Below are positions 30,696 through 40,387 of a stretch of 64,000 bases of DNA, in pieces (the stretch's first letter is position 1; each line of letters opens with the position of its first letter). Made by a program: the position numbers and the translations under genes. The DNA is from Alphaproteobacteria bacterium (GTDB lineage Bacteria; Pseudomonadota; Alphaproteobacteria; UBA8366; Aestuariispiraceae), in contig JAWPMN010000001.1 of assembly GCA_033344895.1 (NCBI GenBank), positions 3,976,001 through 4,040,000 on the forward strand, in the 5' to 3' direction. Below the pieces are notes generated by a model that worked only from the letters and a program-made list of their open reading frames with translations, was not told the DNA's origin and searched no databases.

Positions 30696-31487
30696 ATGTA
30701 CGATTTCTCGTATCACACACCATCGACCGTCGCTGACGCCGCCAATGCGATGTCCGGCGCCGAGGACGGCAAGATTCTTGCCGGTGGCCAGACCCTGCTG
30801 CCGACGATGAAACAGCGCCTGGCGGCGCCCAGCGATGTCGTGTCGCTGCGCGGCTGCCGGGATCTGGTCGGCATTGCGTCCGACGGGGCCACGGTAACCA
30901 TTGGTGCCATGACGACCCATGGTGCCGTCGCCGCATCGGCCGAGGTCAAGGCGGCAATTCCCGCCCTCGCCGCCCTGGCCGGCGGGATCGGGGACCCTCA
31001 GGTCCGCAATCGCGGCACGATCGGCGGGTCCCTGGCCAACAATGACCCGGCCGCCGATTATCCTGCGGCCGTCCTCGGATTGGGCGCGACGGTTGTGACG
31101 ACGAAGCGGGAACTCTCCGCCGAGGAATTCTTCCAGGGTATGTTCGAGACTGCATTGGAAGACGATGAGATCATCACGGCGATCCGTTTCCCGGTGCCGA
31201 AATCCGCAGCCTATATGAAGTTCGATAATCCGGCATCGCGCTACGCCCTGGTGGGGGTTTTCGTGGCCCATACCGATGGCGGGGTCCGGGTCGCGGTCAC
31301 CGGCGCCGGTCAGGACGGCGTCTTCCGGGCGGGCGGAATTGAGGAGCAAATCGCTTCCGGACAAACCCCGGACAGCAGTTCGATCGATGAGGGCTCGCTC
31401 AATGCCGACATTCACGCCTCCGCTGCCTATCGCAAACATCTGATCGGTGTCATGGCGAAACGGGCGGCCCAGGCCGCCGCGGGCTGA
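30696..31487 (+). CDS. coxM: Form II CO dehydrogenase-like FAD subunit
   Basis: 263 residues; the flavoprotein subunit that passes electrons from the 2Fe-2S clusters to the acceptor. FAD pyrophosphate-binding motifs are present as KILAGGQTLLPTMK and, further on, VRNRGTIGGSLANNDPAADYP. It starts 26 bases after coxL with AAAGGA upstream. A strong terminator at 31521 ends the coxSLM transcript. Confidence 0.93.
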   Translation: MYDFSYHTPSTVADAANAMSGAEDGKILAGGQTLLPTMKQRLAAPSDVVSLRGCRDLVGIASDGATVTIGAMTTHGAVAASAEVKAAIPALAALAGGIGDPQVRNRGTIGGSLANNDPAADYPAAVLGLGATVVTTKRELSAEEFFQGMFETALEDDEIITAIRFPVPKSAAYMKFDNPASRYALVGVFVAHTDGGVRVAVTGAGQDGVFRAGGIEEQIASGQTPDSSSIDEGSLNADIHASAAYRKHLIGVMAKRAAQAAAG

Positions 31488-31520
31488 CCTCCAGGTCTCT
31501 CCGCATTCGATTGATCCAAT

Positions 31521-31554
31521 GGGACCCGCCTGGTGCGGGTCCCTTTTCTTTTTT
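31521..31554 (+). terminator. Rho-independent terminator of coxSLM
   Basis: A perfect nine-base stem (GGGACCCGC at 31521-31529 with GCGGGTCCC at 31535-31543) and a five-base loop are followed by TTTTCTTTTTT. It lies 33 bases after the coxM stop. Confidence 0.93.
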
Positions 31555-31605
31555 CGGATCTCTGGGCAGAGTAATGCCATGAAGGGGGAATCGGGGAACG
31601 CAGCC

Positions 31606-32445
31606 ATGGTACGGCGATTGATCATGATCGTGGCGATTCTGACGGCCCTTTCCGGCCGGGCGACGGCACAGGATTTCCGCGAGATGGAAATGATCTGCAG
31701 CGACGCGGGCCGGGAGCCGGCGCCTCGGATCTCCGCTTGTACCAGCCTGATCGACGGTGCGGCCTTCACCGACCTTTCGGACTACGCCCGTACTCATCTG
31801 AACCGTGCAGCGGCCCGGCAATCGGCCGGGGAACTTGATGCCGCGCTGACGGACCTTGATACGACTTTGGATTACGATCCCTACAGCTTCGAAGCCTATA
31901 TGAACCGCGGCGATCTTCTGCTGCGGCTCAATGAACCTTATCGAGCGATCGCGGATTTCAGCGTTGCGGCAGGCCTCAATCCCCTGTCGGCAACGCCTTA
32001 TGCCAGACGGGGGCTCGCCCTCTATGCACATCGGGAATACGGATCGGCAATCCAGGATCTGGAAACCGCACTCGGCCACGATCCCGAACTGCGCGAGGCA
32101 AGGCAGACCCTTGCCTGGATTCTGGCAACGGCCCCCCTGCCCGAACTTCGGGACGGTCAACGCGCTTCCGACCTGCTGCAGGACATCGAAGCGGAAACGG
32201 ATCAGACCGGGATCGTCGAAGCGGCCGTCCTTGCAGAATCCGGGGACTTGGATGGTGCGCTTTCCCGCTATCGGCAGATTGCCGACGGCAATGCGGCGGC
32301 GACGTCGCGATTTCAATCCTATCTGCAATCGGCGGGCTACTATGACGGTCCGATCGACGCGACGTTCAGTGCGGCTCTGGAAGACGCCCTGCGTCGCTGT
32401 CTTCAGAATGGCTGTCGCATCGGGGCTCCGCGATCAGCCCGATGA
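31606..32445 (+). CDS. Secreted TPR protein with peptidoglycan-binding-like tail
   Basis: 279 residues. The start at 31606 puts a clean signal peptide first (RRLIMIVAILTALSG, cleavage near TAQ) with GGGGAA upstream. An ATG at 31579 is the alternative, but it has no ribosome site. A cysteine-containing N-terminal segment is followed by TPR repeats (about residues 60-165: YDPYSFEAYMNRGDLLLRL, LNPLSATPYARRGLALYA). The last 45 residues (LQSAGYYDGPIDATFSAAL) resemble the small peptidoglycan-binding repeat. Its stop overlaps the ydbH start (ATGA), so it probably belongs to that operon. Confidence 0.8.
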   Translation: MVRRLIMIVAILTALSGRATAQDFREMEMICSDAGREPAPRISACTSLIDGAAFTDLSDYARTHLNRAAARQSAGELDAALTDLDTTLDYDPYSFEAYMNRGDLLLRLNEPYRAIADFSVAAGLNPLSATPYARRGLALYAHREYGSAIQDLETALGHDPELREARQTLAWILATAPLPELRDGQRASDLLQDIEAETDQTGIVEAAVLAESGDLDGALSRYRQIADGNAAATSRFQSYLQSAGYYDGPIDATFSAALEDALRRCLQNGCRIGAPRSAR

Positions 32446-35351
32446 GCGATCCGGAAAAAAGTCCTCTGACCGCCGAAGAACGCCCCAGCGATGGCACTGC
32501 CAAGGCAGAACCGCTGATCGTGGCGGTCCTGGCGAAATGGTTGCTGTTCACGCTTTTGGGCCTCGTGATCGTGATGGCAGCGGCCTGGCCGTTCCGGATC
32601 GAACTTCTCAACCGTTTCGGGCCGGGGCTCGCGTCCACCCAGCTTGGCCTGGATATCCGGTTCATTGCGACGCGGGCGGATTTTGATCGGATCGAACTGT
32701 CCGATGTTGCCGTCCAAAACGGCCCTTCGGCCCGAACGATCATTGTTTCATTCACCGCAAACCCCTTTTCGACACCGTTCCTGCAAAACGTCACAGTCGA
32801 CGGGCTGCGGATGCATGTCACAGCCGATGACACCGGGGTTGTGGTTGAGGGGCTGGATCTGCCGCCGCCCTCCGCGACCGAAGACACTGGACCGGTCGAC
32901 GTTCCGGTCCGCCGGTTTGTGCTCACCGATCTCGTGGTCGAAGTCGACAGCCCTGTCGGACGCAACACGCTTTCCGGGGAAGTGGATCTGTCCCTGCCTT
33001 CAGCGCCCCGCCTGTTCCCTCTGAATGGACGGCTCAGGTTGGAAGATCCCGTTTCCAGAAGTGCCGTACTGACCGAGTTCGATTCATCGAATGACAGCTT
33101 TTCCGCTACGGGAACCGGAGACCTGTCTCTAGCGCACTGGCTGCCGTTGAGCCCGGGTATCGAGTCGGCCCGCGGCAGAGCCACCGCGCGTTTCGACTTT
33201 TCCATGTTGGGCCGGCCCTCGGATGCAGGGCGTCAGGTCGGCGGAGAGGTCGAGCTTGCCTGGACCGGCGCCGGGCTGAAACCGAAAGGATACCCGGAAC
33301 TGTCACTAGAGGACGGATTGATCGAAGTGGCGAGTGACGGCGCCACGCACAGGGTGACGCTGCCGCAACCCATTGAGATCGCCGCTACCAGCCTCCCCGA
33401 ATTCCTGGTCGCACAGGTCCCGGACACGTTTCGGCCCTATCTCAGCGGCGCCCCCCAGATTGTGCTGGATGCGCGGACGGATGATCCCGCGCTGGTTTTC
33501 GGCACCACTGACACGGAAAGCCGCCTTGATCTCGATATGTCGGCTTCGCTGACCATCGGGCCGCTCGCGGCGGAAATCGAACCGGCATCCCTGACCCTGG
33601 ACCCCGACCTGGCCCCGAAAGCCGTCTTCATCCGGCGTTCCAGCCTGTCCGTGCTGCGCGGCGTCGACCTGCCCCGGGATCTGTCGGCCCATCTTGAGCT
33701 TGGTGCCCTGGAACTGGATCTGGCGGCCTATCTCCGAGGCGCCTTCCCTCCAATTCGCCTGTCCTACGCCCTGGAGGGCACGATGACGGGGACCATTTTC
33801 GATCCTGTCTGGGTGCGACAGGCGACGTTTCGTGGAGAAGGAGTCGCGGATCTCGATGAAGGTCTTGGCGGGATCGGCATTACCGTTGAACCGGGCGGCC
33901 AGGTGCGTGCCGACGGTCTGACCGGAACCGGAGACGCGCGCCTGTCCCCCGATCTTCGGGTGGATGTGGCCGGGCGAGATCCGCTGTCCGTTCGGATCGG
34001 CTTCGATGACCCGGCCGGCAGCTTGGAGGCCAAGGGATCACTGCGAATCGGTGAACTCAGCGTTGCCCTGCCCGGTCGCGACGGGACGACGTCGATCCGG
34101 TTCGGGCGGCAACCGGCGTCGATCGAGTATTCGGGCGGAGCCCTGGGCGTCGTCCTCGGACCGTCGGACATCGCCTCACCGTCACTGGACGCCGCGGCCC
34201 TCGGGTCCGTAATCCGTGGCACATGGCACGGCAAAACCGGCACCTTTTCTTTCAGCAGTGAACAGCTGATGACCAGCGGACGCCCCATTGCCCCGGGACG
34301 CGCTGCGATCGACCTCGCGGTCTCCTTGACGAAGGACGGTCGGCTTTCGGCTGAGGGGCCGATCTCCCTCGCCGACGGTGCGATTTCCGCCAATCTTGGC
34401 GTTGCCCAAACCGAACAGGCGCCGGTTCAGACCCGAATTTCTCTTTCCACGCAGCCGATCACCTTCGGAAGTGGCGGTATCGATCTCGTCGATTTCGTGC
34501 CGCCGCGCTTCCTTGTCGATGCGAATGCCCTGCCGGCGTTGTCCGGACGGGTGTCTGCATCGCTGGAGGCTGTCCTCAGCGATACCGATGTTTCAGGCAC
34601 CCTGGCCTTGGACCTGGCTGACCTCGCGGTCAAATCCTCAGAAGGCGCCGTGCAGGGGCTGAATGGGCCGCTGACCTTCGATCTGGCGAATTTTCCGGCC
34701 ACGCTTGGCACGCACGCCTTCACGGCGTCGGCGAGTCTGCCCGGCATGCCGACAGTGCCGGTTTCAGCGCGGTTTCGGGTCGACCGCAACGCCCGTATCA
34801 ACATCGATGAAGCAACCCTGACACTGTTCGGGGGCTCCATCGCGCTGATCGATGCCGTCGCAGATGCCGCGAATGGCAGCTTGGAGGGGACGGTCCGTCT
34901 GCGGCGGGTCTCACTGGCGGATGCAATGACCATGATCGATATCGAAGGTGTCGAGGCCACCGGTCAGGTATCCGGTTTGCTGCCGATACAGCTTCGGTCC
35001 GGGGATGCGGTCATCCAGGGCGGCAGCATCGGTGCTGAGGGAGGCGGTGTTCTCAAGGTCGACAATCCTTCGGTCAATCGGGCCCTCGCGAGCGATGAGG
35101 AGACTGTTCAACTGATGACGGAGGTCCTGAAGGACTTTCACTATGACAGCCTCACCGCGGAGGTGGACTTGCCCGAAGACCGGGATGGTACGATCCTCCT
35201 GAGCATGGGCGGACGCAATCCCGCAGTCCTGGAAGGACATCCGTTTCAGCTGAATATTTCCCTGGAAAGCGATTTCCGAAAACTTTTCCGTGTCTTGCAG
35301 CAGGTTCTTAACCTCTCGACGGATATTCTTGGGCGCCGATCCCGCGATTGA
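32442..35351 (+). CDS. ydbH: YdbH-family AsmA-like intermembrane phospholipid transporter
   Basis: 969 residues. A hydrophilic N-terminus is followed by one membrane helix (about residues 28-52, LLFTLLGLVIVMAAAWPF). The rest is a long periplasmic domain of repeated beta-strand segments, as in YdbH and the related TamB/YhdP bridge proteins that carry phospholipids between inner and outer membrane. The C-terminal region contains the YdbH pattern GSIGAEGGGVLKVDN. The pairing with ynbE and ydbL downstream confirms the family. The start overlaps the preceding TPR gene by four bases. Confidence 0.88.
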   Translation: MSDPEKSPLTAEERPSDGTAKAEPLIVAVLAKWLLFTLLGLVIVMAAAWPFRIELLNRFGPGLASTQLGLDIRFIATRADFDRIELSDVAVQNGPSARTIIVSFTANPFSTPFLQNVTVDGLRMHVTADDTGVVVEGLDLPPPSATEDTGPVDVPVRRFVLTDLVVEVDSPVGRNTLSGEVDLSLPSAPRLFPLNGRLRLEDPVSRSAVLTEFDSSNDSFSATGTGDLSLAHWLPLSPGIESARGRATARFDFSMLGRPSDAGRQVGGEVELAWTGAGLKPKGYPELSLEDGLIEVASDGATHRVTLPQPIEIAATSLPEFLVAQVPDTFRPYLSGAPQIVLDARTDDPALVFGTTDTESRLDLDMSASLTIGPLAAEIEPASLTLDPDLAPKAVFIRRSSLSVLRGVDLPRDLSAHLELGALELDLAAYLRGAFPPIRLSYALEGTMTGTIFDPVWVRQATFRGEGVADLDEGLGGIGITVEPGGQVRADGLTGTGDARLSPDLRVDVAGRDPLSVRIGFDDPAGSLEAKGSLRIGELSVALPGRDGTTSIRFGRQPASIEYSGGALGVVLGPSDIASPSLDAAALGSVIRGTWHGKTGTFSFSSEQLMTSGRPIAPGRAAIDLAVSLTKDGRLSAEGPISLADGAISANLGVAQTEQAPVQTRISLSTQPITFGSGGIDLVDFVPPRFLVDANALPALSGRVSASLEAVLSDTDVSGTLALDLADLAVKSSEGAVQGLNGPLTFDLANFPATLGTHAFTASASLPGMPTVPVSARFRVDRNARINIDEATLTLFGGSIALIDAVADAANGSLEGTVRLRRVSLADAMTMIDIEGVEATGQVSGLLPIQLRSGDAVIQGGSIGAEGGGVLKVDNPSVNRALASDEETVQLMTEVLKDFHYDSLTAEVDLPEDRDGTILLSMGGRNPAVLEGHPFQLNISLESDFRKLFRVLQQVLNLSTDILGRRSRD

Positions 35352-35441
35352 CAAGGCAGCAATGTCTTTCGGTTCGGGGAAATCTTGCCTAGTCTTCCAA
35401 TAGACACGCGGACCTCCTAGGGAGCCGCATTCTAAAGAAAG

Positions 35442-35657
35442 GTGCTGAAATCCGTGAGTGGACCTGCCCGCATACCGATATGGCCCATTGCCGTGCTGGC
35501 ATGTGCGGTTGCGATTTCCGCATGTACACCCAAAGTTCAGGTGGAAGCGCCCCGCGAGCCGATCACCATCAATCTTAATGTAAAACTGGACGCGGATGTC
35601 CGTCTGCGTTTGATCGAAGAGGCCAATGATGACGTCGATTCGAACCCGATCTTCTGA
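35442..35657 (+). CDS. ynbE: YnbE-family outer-membrane lipoprotein
   Basis: 71 residues. A lipoprotein signal ends in AISAC (lipobox), followed by PKVQVEAP and a short conserved tail (PITINLNVKLDADVRLRL) typical of YnbE. In E. coli YnbE forms an intermembrane bridge with YdbH. The start is GTG at 35442; GTG at 35454 with AAAGG upstream is equally possible. It overlaps ydbL by 32 bases and lies 90 bases after ydbH. Confidence 0.88.
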   Translation: MLKSVSGPARIPIWPIAVLACAVAISACTPKVQVEAPREPITINLNVKLDADVRLRLIEEANDDVDSNPIF

Positions 35658-36024
35658 CAAGGCTGACAGCCTGAGCGCGCCGGATCGCCGTTCCCTGCTG
35701 CTGGCAGCGGGTGGGCTTCTGGTTGCAGCCGGAGTTCTCATCCCGGGCCTTGCCAGGGCGGCTGATCCCCTCGACGCCCCACGCAATATCGGGACGGTTG
35801 GGGAACGCCATGACGGTTATGCAGTAGCCCGCGACGGTGCTAGTGCCGAAACACAGCAACTTGTCGACAGCATCAACCAGAAGCGCCAGGCCTTCTACAA
35901 ATCCAAGTCGGCAGAACAAGGCGTATCGATTTCGGCCATTCAGGAAATCTATGCCAAGGCGATTTTCGACAAGGCCCCATCCGGCTGGTGGTTCCTGACC
36001 CAATCCGGGTGGCGGCAAAAATAG
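35626..36024 (+). CDS. ydbL: YdbL-family (DUF1318) periplasmic protein
   Basis: 132 residues. The mature part has the DUF1318 core (QLVDSINQKRQAFYKSKSAE) and a C-terminus (APSGWWFLTQSGWRQK) typical of YdbL, the accessory factor of the YdbH-YnbE bridge. The signal sequence is unusual: RRSLLLAAGGLLVAAG carries a twin-arginine-like motif preceded by a polar stretch, so Tat export is possible. The start is ATGATG at 35626 with AAGAGG upstream, inside ynbE. It is the last gene of the operon; the next starts 149 bases on. Confidence 0.85.
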   Translation: MMTSIRTRSSDKADSLSAPDRRSLLLAAGGLLVAAGVLIPGLARAADPLDAPRNIGTVGERHDGYAVARDGASAETQQLVDSINQKRQAFYKSKSAEQGVSISAIQEIYAKAIFDKAPSGWWFLTQSGWRQK

Positions 36025-36173
36025 TCACGTCCCGTCCGGGATAGATAAAATCCCAGCTAGCTTCGCTACACTTTCCCGTGGTGATGGCATAGGCTCTGCT
36101 CGATCAGCCCTGTCGGGGTGACTTTTCGCCCGGCGCATTCTCGTCGGCTGGGTATGGTTGGGGAGCAATCGCC

Positions 36174-38129
36174 TTGGATGGTGAGATTCGAACACTCGGT
36201 GACGGAGAAGTGGTTTTCCGTCAGAACGAGCCGAGCGATTTCGCCTGCCTGATCGATTCCGGCGAAGTAGAGGTTTTCACGGAGTCTGAAGAAGGCGAGA
36301 TCACCATCGCCCTTCTGGGACCCGGTGAGATGCTGGGCGAAATGGGCGTCATTGACGGCCGCCCCCGCTCTGCATCGGCCCGTGCCAAAGGCCCCGTGAC
36401 CGTGCGGTCGTTTCCGGCACGGGACTTTCTGCAACAAATCAGCATCGACCCGAAGTTCGCATCGGACATCATGGCAGTGCTGGTATCCAGGCTGCGTCGG
36501 ACAACGGCCAGTGTCGAAGCCGCGCCAAGATCGCGCGCAACCCAACCTGAAGGCCGACCCGGCGCCGTTTCCGGCATTCAGGAACAGTCCGTAACCACCG
36601 AAGTGAGTCCTGCCCCAGCCCCCCAACCTGGCGGCCATGCGGGTTCCGCGAGTTCCAGGGTTCAGGCGCCCGTCTCGAACCCGCCGGAGAAGAAAACGGC
36701 AAAACTTGTCTTGGGGAAGCCGGCGCCGGCGCTCAAGAAGCTGGAGGTCTCTCCGGACGCCGCCGTGGGCGGCCCGCAACGCGCTGATCGTCCGATCGGA
36801 TCGGAAGAGTCCGGCGCCGCCAATCTCACCGGCAATCTGCCGCGTGTCCTCATAGGCCCACTTCTGGGCGATCCGCAGGGAATCTGCTTCGAGGCGCTGC
36901 AGACATGGCTCGACCGTGCCGACAGTTTTGTGACCATCAACTGGACGGACGACAGGTTTGCCGAGCCCGGCCTGTCCTGGGATGACCGCATATCCCAGGC
37001 ACGGCGGGCCATTGCGGAGGCCGGGGCTGCTCTCGCGCTGGTCGGGGCGGTCCAGAGCCCGGAGACGCCACGCCTTCTCGAGATGGCGGTCGTGACGCCC
37101 TGGCCGGATGAGGAAGCGCGAGTTGGCGGATTCTCCATCCATGACCGCTTCTTCATCCCCATCGACGCTACGGACGAGACGCTGAACTATGTCCATGCTC
37201 TCATTCGGGCGGCCATTCCCGGCCGCGTGCAGGGGTTGGCGGAGGCCCTCGAACGAGATCTGCCGCTGGATCTGCCGCGTGCCCGTGCGTCGGGCGTGCT
37301 GAACGAAAACCGGCTGTCCAAGCAGGCCATAGGGCATCAACTGGTGACTTTCGGCAATGCGATCTCCCGGGCGGCGCTTCTGGAACAGGGAAGCAAGGCC
37401 CTGGATGATGCGGCCGAAGCCTATCGCGAAGCCATTAAAACCCTGCCGGTCGAAGACTCCCTGGGGCGCGGCATGGCCTTCCTGCATCTTGCCCTTGTCC
37501 TGAACGCAAAGGCCGAACGGGCGGACAGCCTGCCCGATCGGATGTTGGCCCGGGATGCCGCCGCCCAGGCCGCGAAGCTTTTCGACCCCAGAAAGCACAC
37601 CTATCAGTTCCTGACGGCGCATGCGCGATACGGCGCAATTCTTTATCGATGTGCGCTGGCGACCAGCAATCTGGACGCCTGCAAACAAGGTGTCGAAGCG
37701 TTCAATCGTGCCCTTGCCGTCTGCGACAAGCGCGTCATGCAGGACCCGTGGGCGGATACGATGAACGGGCTAGGGCAAATCCTTGTGCTGCTGGGGCGCT
37801 TGGCCAAGAACACGGAGTTCCTGACCTGGGCCGCACAAGTCTGCAAGAATGCCATGGAAATCCGCAATCGCGAGCATAACCCGCTCGGTTGGGCCAGAAC
37901 CCAGAACAACCGAGCCACAGCGCTATATCTCCTGGGCCGCGCCGAGGGACAGATTGCCCTGCTCAAGGAAGCCATAGAGGCCTTCACATCCGCGGCCGTC
38001 GTGTTTCAGACGTACCGGGCAAAGTCACTTGCCGACACGGCAAAAAGGAACCGCAAACACGCCGAAGGTGCCGTCAACCGGCTGGAATCCGGAAAGGTCG
38101 GCAGGGATGAGGCATGGTGGACCGGCTGA
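36174..38129 (+). CDS. Cyclic nucleotide-binding domain / unknown domain / TPR protein
   Basis: 651 residues, starting at TTG with GGGGAG eight bases upstream; no in-frame ATG serves. Residues 1-115 form a cNMP-binding barrel (GDGEVVFRQNEP, LGPGEMLGEMGVIDGRPRSA, with the E and R that contact the phosphate). Residues 116-220 are a proline/alanine-rich linker. Residues 224-345 form an unrecognised alpha/beta segment beginning RVLIGPLLGDPQGICFEAL. Residues 400-630 are TPR-like helices. No HTH or enzymatic domain is visible, so it looks like a cNMP-responsive scaffold (inference). It lies between ydbL and coxD, and could be independent of both. Confidence 0.75.
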   Translation: MDGEIRTLGDGEVVFRQNEPSDFACLIDSGEVEVFTESEEGEITIALLGPGEMLGEMGVIDGRPRSASARAKGPVTVRSFPARDFLQQISIDPKFASDIMAVLVSRLRRTTASVEAAPRSRATQPEGRPGAVSGIQEQSVTTEVSPAPAPQPGGHAGSASSRVQAPVSNPPEKKTAKLVLGKPAPALKKLEVSPDAAVGGPQRADRPIGSEESGAANLTGNLPRVLIGPLLGDPQGICFEALQTWLDRADSFVTINWTDDRFAEPGLSWDDRISQARRAIAEAGAALALVGAVQSPETPRLLEMAVVTPWPDEEARVGGFSIHDRFFIPIDATDETLNYVHALIRAAIPGRVQGLAEALERDLPLDLPRARASGVLNENRLSKQAIGHQLVTFGNAISRAALLEQGSKALDDAAEAYREAIKTLPVEDSLGRGMAFLHLALVLNAKAERADSLPDRMLARDAAAQAAKLFDPRKHTYQFLTAHARYGAILYRCALATSNLDACKQGVEAFNRALAVCDKRVMQDPWADTMNGLGQILVLLGRLAKNTEFLTWAAQVCKNAMEIRNREHNPLGWARTQNNRATALYLLGRAEGQIALLKEAIEAFTSAAVVFQTYRAKSLADTAKRNRKHAEGAVNRLESGKVGRDEAWWTG

Positions 38130-38210
38130 CGGCCCGGCCGTAAATCGGTTGAGACGACCCGGTCTCGCGCTATATCGTGCGGTTCTACCACACCGTTTGA
38201 AAGAGGCCGC

Positions 38211-39137
38211 ATGACCTCCCTTCCCGACTCCGTCGACGATACGCTCGCATTGCTCTCTGCCGGGGATTACGTTTCCGACCGGTCTCTGGCGACCGCGCTT
38301 TATCTGTCGCTCAAGCTGAACCGGCCGCTGTTTCTCGAAGGAGAGGCCGGCACCGGCAAGACCGAAATCGCCAAGGTCTTGTCGAAAACACTGGATCGGC
38401 CGCTGATCCGCCTGCAGTGCTACGAGGGCCTGGATGTTTCCTCGGCGGTCTATGAATGGAACTACGGCCGCCAGATGATGGAGATCCGTCTGTCCGAAGC
38501 CGCCGGCAGCGGCGACAGGCAATCCATGGAAGACACGCTGTTCTCGGAACGGTTTCTGATCAAGCGGCCGATCCTCCAGGCGCTGGAAAGCGCGCGCGCC
38601 GGCAAGCCGCCCGTCCTGCTGATCGATGAACTGGACCGCACGGATGAACCTTTCGAAGCGTTTTTGCTGGAGGTCCTGTCCGACTTTCAGGTAACCGTGC
38701 CGGAATTGGGCACGATCAAGGCGGACGAGCCGCCTCTGGTGGTGCTGACGTCCAACCGGACGCGCGAAATTCACGACGCGATCAAGCGTCGCTGCTTCTA
38801 CTACTGGGTCGATTATCCGGACGCCGCGCGTGAACTGGAAATCCTGTCGGTGAAGGCGCCGAACGCCCCGGCCGAACTGTCCCGCCAGATCGTCGCCTTC
38901 GTCCAGAAGATCCGAACCCTGGATCTTTTCAAGCTGCCGGGTGTTGCAGAGACCATCGACTGGGCTCAGGCACTGACCCAGCTGGACCGACTGGCCCTCG
39001 ACCCCGATACGATCAATGACACTCTGGGGGCGCTGCTGAAATACCAGGATGACATCGCCAAGCTGCGCGGGTCCGAGGCCGCACGAATTCTGGAGGAAGC
39101 CAAGGCCGAACTGGCGCAGGAGGGGGCCGCCGCGTGA
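38211..39137 (+). CDS. coxD: MoxR-family AAA+ ATPase, CoxD-like
   Basis: 308 residues; an AAA+ chaperone-like ATPase. Walker A is GEAGTGKTEIAK and Walker B is VLLIDELDRTDE; sensor 1 lies in VLTSNRTREIHD. With CoxE it is needed in Oligotropha for inserting the copper and sulfur of the CO dehydrogenase site, so a role in maturing the neighbouring Mo enzyme is likely. Its stop overlaps the coxE start (GTGA). Confidence 0.9.
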   Translation: MTSLPDSVDDTLALLSAGDYVSDRSLATALYLSLKLNRPLFLEGEAGTGKTEIAKVLSKTLDRPLIRLQCYEGLDVSSAVYEWNYGRQMMEIRLSEAAGSGDRQSMEDTLFSERFLIKRPILQALESARAGKPPVLLIDELDRTDEPFEAFLLEVLSDFQVTVPELGTIKADEPPLVVLTSNRTREIHDAIKRRCFYYWVDYPDAARELEILSVKAPNAPAELSRQIVAFVQKIRTLDLFKLPGVAETIDWAQALTQLDRLALDPDTINDTLGALLKYQDDIAKLRGSEAARILEEAKAELAQEGAAA

Positions 39138-40387
39138 CGGACGCGTCCAAACCCGCCGCCAACCTCGTTGTCGGACAGGCCGACGGTGGCCACCTTGCCG
39201 AAAACATCATGCATTTCGCGCGCGTTCTTCGCGCGGCCGGCCTTCCCGTCGGCCCCGGAAAGGTTATGGAGGCCCTGGAGGCCGTATCTGCGGTCGGCGT
39301 CGACAACCGGAAGGATTTCTACTGGACCTTGCACGCCGTTTTTGTGAATCGCCGCGACCACCGCGACCTGTTCGATCAGGCATTTCATTTCTTCTGGCGA
39401 AACCCGAACCTGCTTGAAAAGGCGATGGCGATGCTGCTGCCGGCCATGAAGGGTGAGCAGGAGGCGCCGAAGCAGGAGATGGCGACGCGCCTGGCGGAAG
39501 CCCTGGCCAAGGAAAGCCCGCCCGGCGAAAACGAATCCGAAGACGACGGGGACGACGAGTTCGACATTGATGCAACCCTCACCTTCTCGAAACGCGAAGT
39601 CCTGAGCGAAAAGGATTTCGAGAAGATGACCGGCGCGGAGCTGGACGCCGCCCGAAAGGCGATCCGTCAGATGCGGCTTGCGTTCAAACCGGTCCCGACG
39701 CGCCGTTTCTATCCCGATCCCAAGGGACGGCGGACCGATCTGCGCGCCACATTGCGCCGTGCGGCCCGGACCGGCGGGGATCTCGGGAAACTTGCCATGC
39801 GCAAGCGGCGCCGTCGTGTGCCGCCGCTTGTCATACTGTGCGACATTTCGGGGTCGATGGACCGCTACGCCCGAATGATGCTGCATTTCATTCACACACT
39901 GACCAATGACCGGGATCGGGTGCAGAGCTTTCTGTTCGGCACACGCCTGACGAATGTGACCCGGACCATGCGGCGCAAGGATCCGGACGTCGCGGTGGAT
40001 CAGTGCGCGGCTCTGGTTCAGGACTGGGCGGGCGGTACGCGCATCGGCGTCACACTTGCCGAGTTCAATCGCGACTGGTCCCGCCGGGTCATGACACAGG
40101 GGCCGATCGTCCTTCTGATATCGGATGGTCTCGATCGGGATGGCGCGGCCGGGCTGCCGGAAGAAATGGAACGCCTGCACAAATCCTGTCGGCAGCTCAT
40201 CTGGCTCAACCCCCTGCTGCGCTGGGACGGGTATCAGCCGAAAGCCAGCGGGGCACGGGCCATGATCAATCACGTGGACAGTTTCCGTCCGATCCACAAT
40301 CTGGACAGCCTGTCGCAACTGGCAGATGCTCTGTGCCGCGATCCGGGGCCACGCGAAACGGGCGGATGGAAGGAGCATGCGGCATGA
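39134..40387 (+). CDS. coxE: VWA-domain protein CoxE
   Basis: 417 residues. The first 200 residues are the CoxE-specific helical and acidic region. The von Willebrand A domain starts around residue 230 with the MIDAS motif DISGSMDRY. It is the partner of the MoxR ATPase in maturation of molybdenum hydroxylases. The start is GTG at 39134, overlapping coxD; the stop overlaps the next gene (ATGA at 40384). This spacing indicates one transcript with coxD. Confidence 0.9.
   Translation: MTDASKPAANLVVGQADGGHLAENIMHFARVLRAAGLPVGPGKVMEALEAVSAVGVDNRKDFYWTLHAVFVNRRDHRDLFDQAFHFFWRNPNLLEKAMAMLLPAMKGEQEAPKQEMATRLAEALAKESPPGENESEDDGDDEFDIDATLTFSKREVLSEKDFEKMTGAELDAARKAIRQMRLAFKPVPTRRFYPDPKGRRTDLRATLRRAARTGGDLGKLAMRKRRRRVPPLVILCDISGSMDRYARMMLHFIHTLTNDRDRVQSFLFGTRLTNVTRTMRRKDPDVAVDQCAALVQDWAGGTRIGVTLAEFNRDWSRRVMTQGPIVLLISDGLDRDGAAGLPEEMERLHKSCRQLIWLNPLLRWDGYQPKASGARAMINHVDSFRPIHNLDSLSQLADALCRDPGPRETGGWKEHAA

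Noticed and set aside
31488-31605. Possible extension of the TPR gene start back to 31447
   Set aside because: That frame overlaps coxM and crosses the terminator at 31521. The signal peptide starts naturally at 31606.
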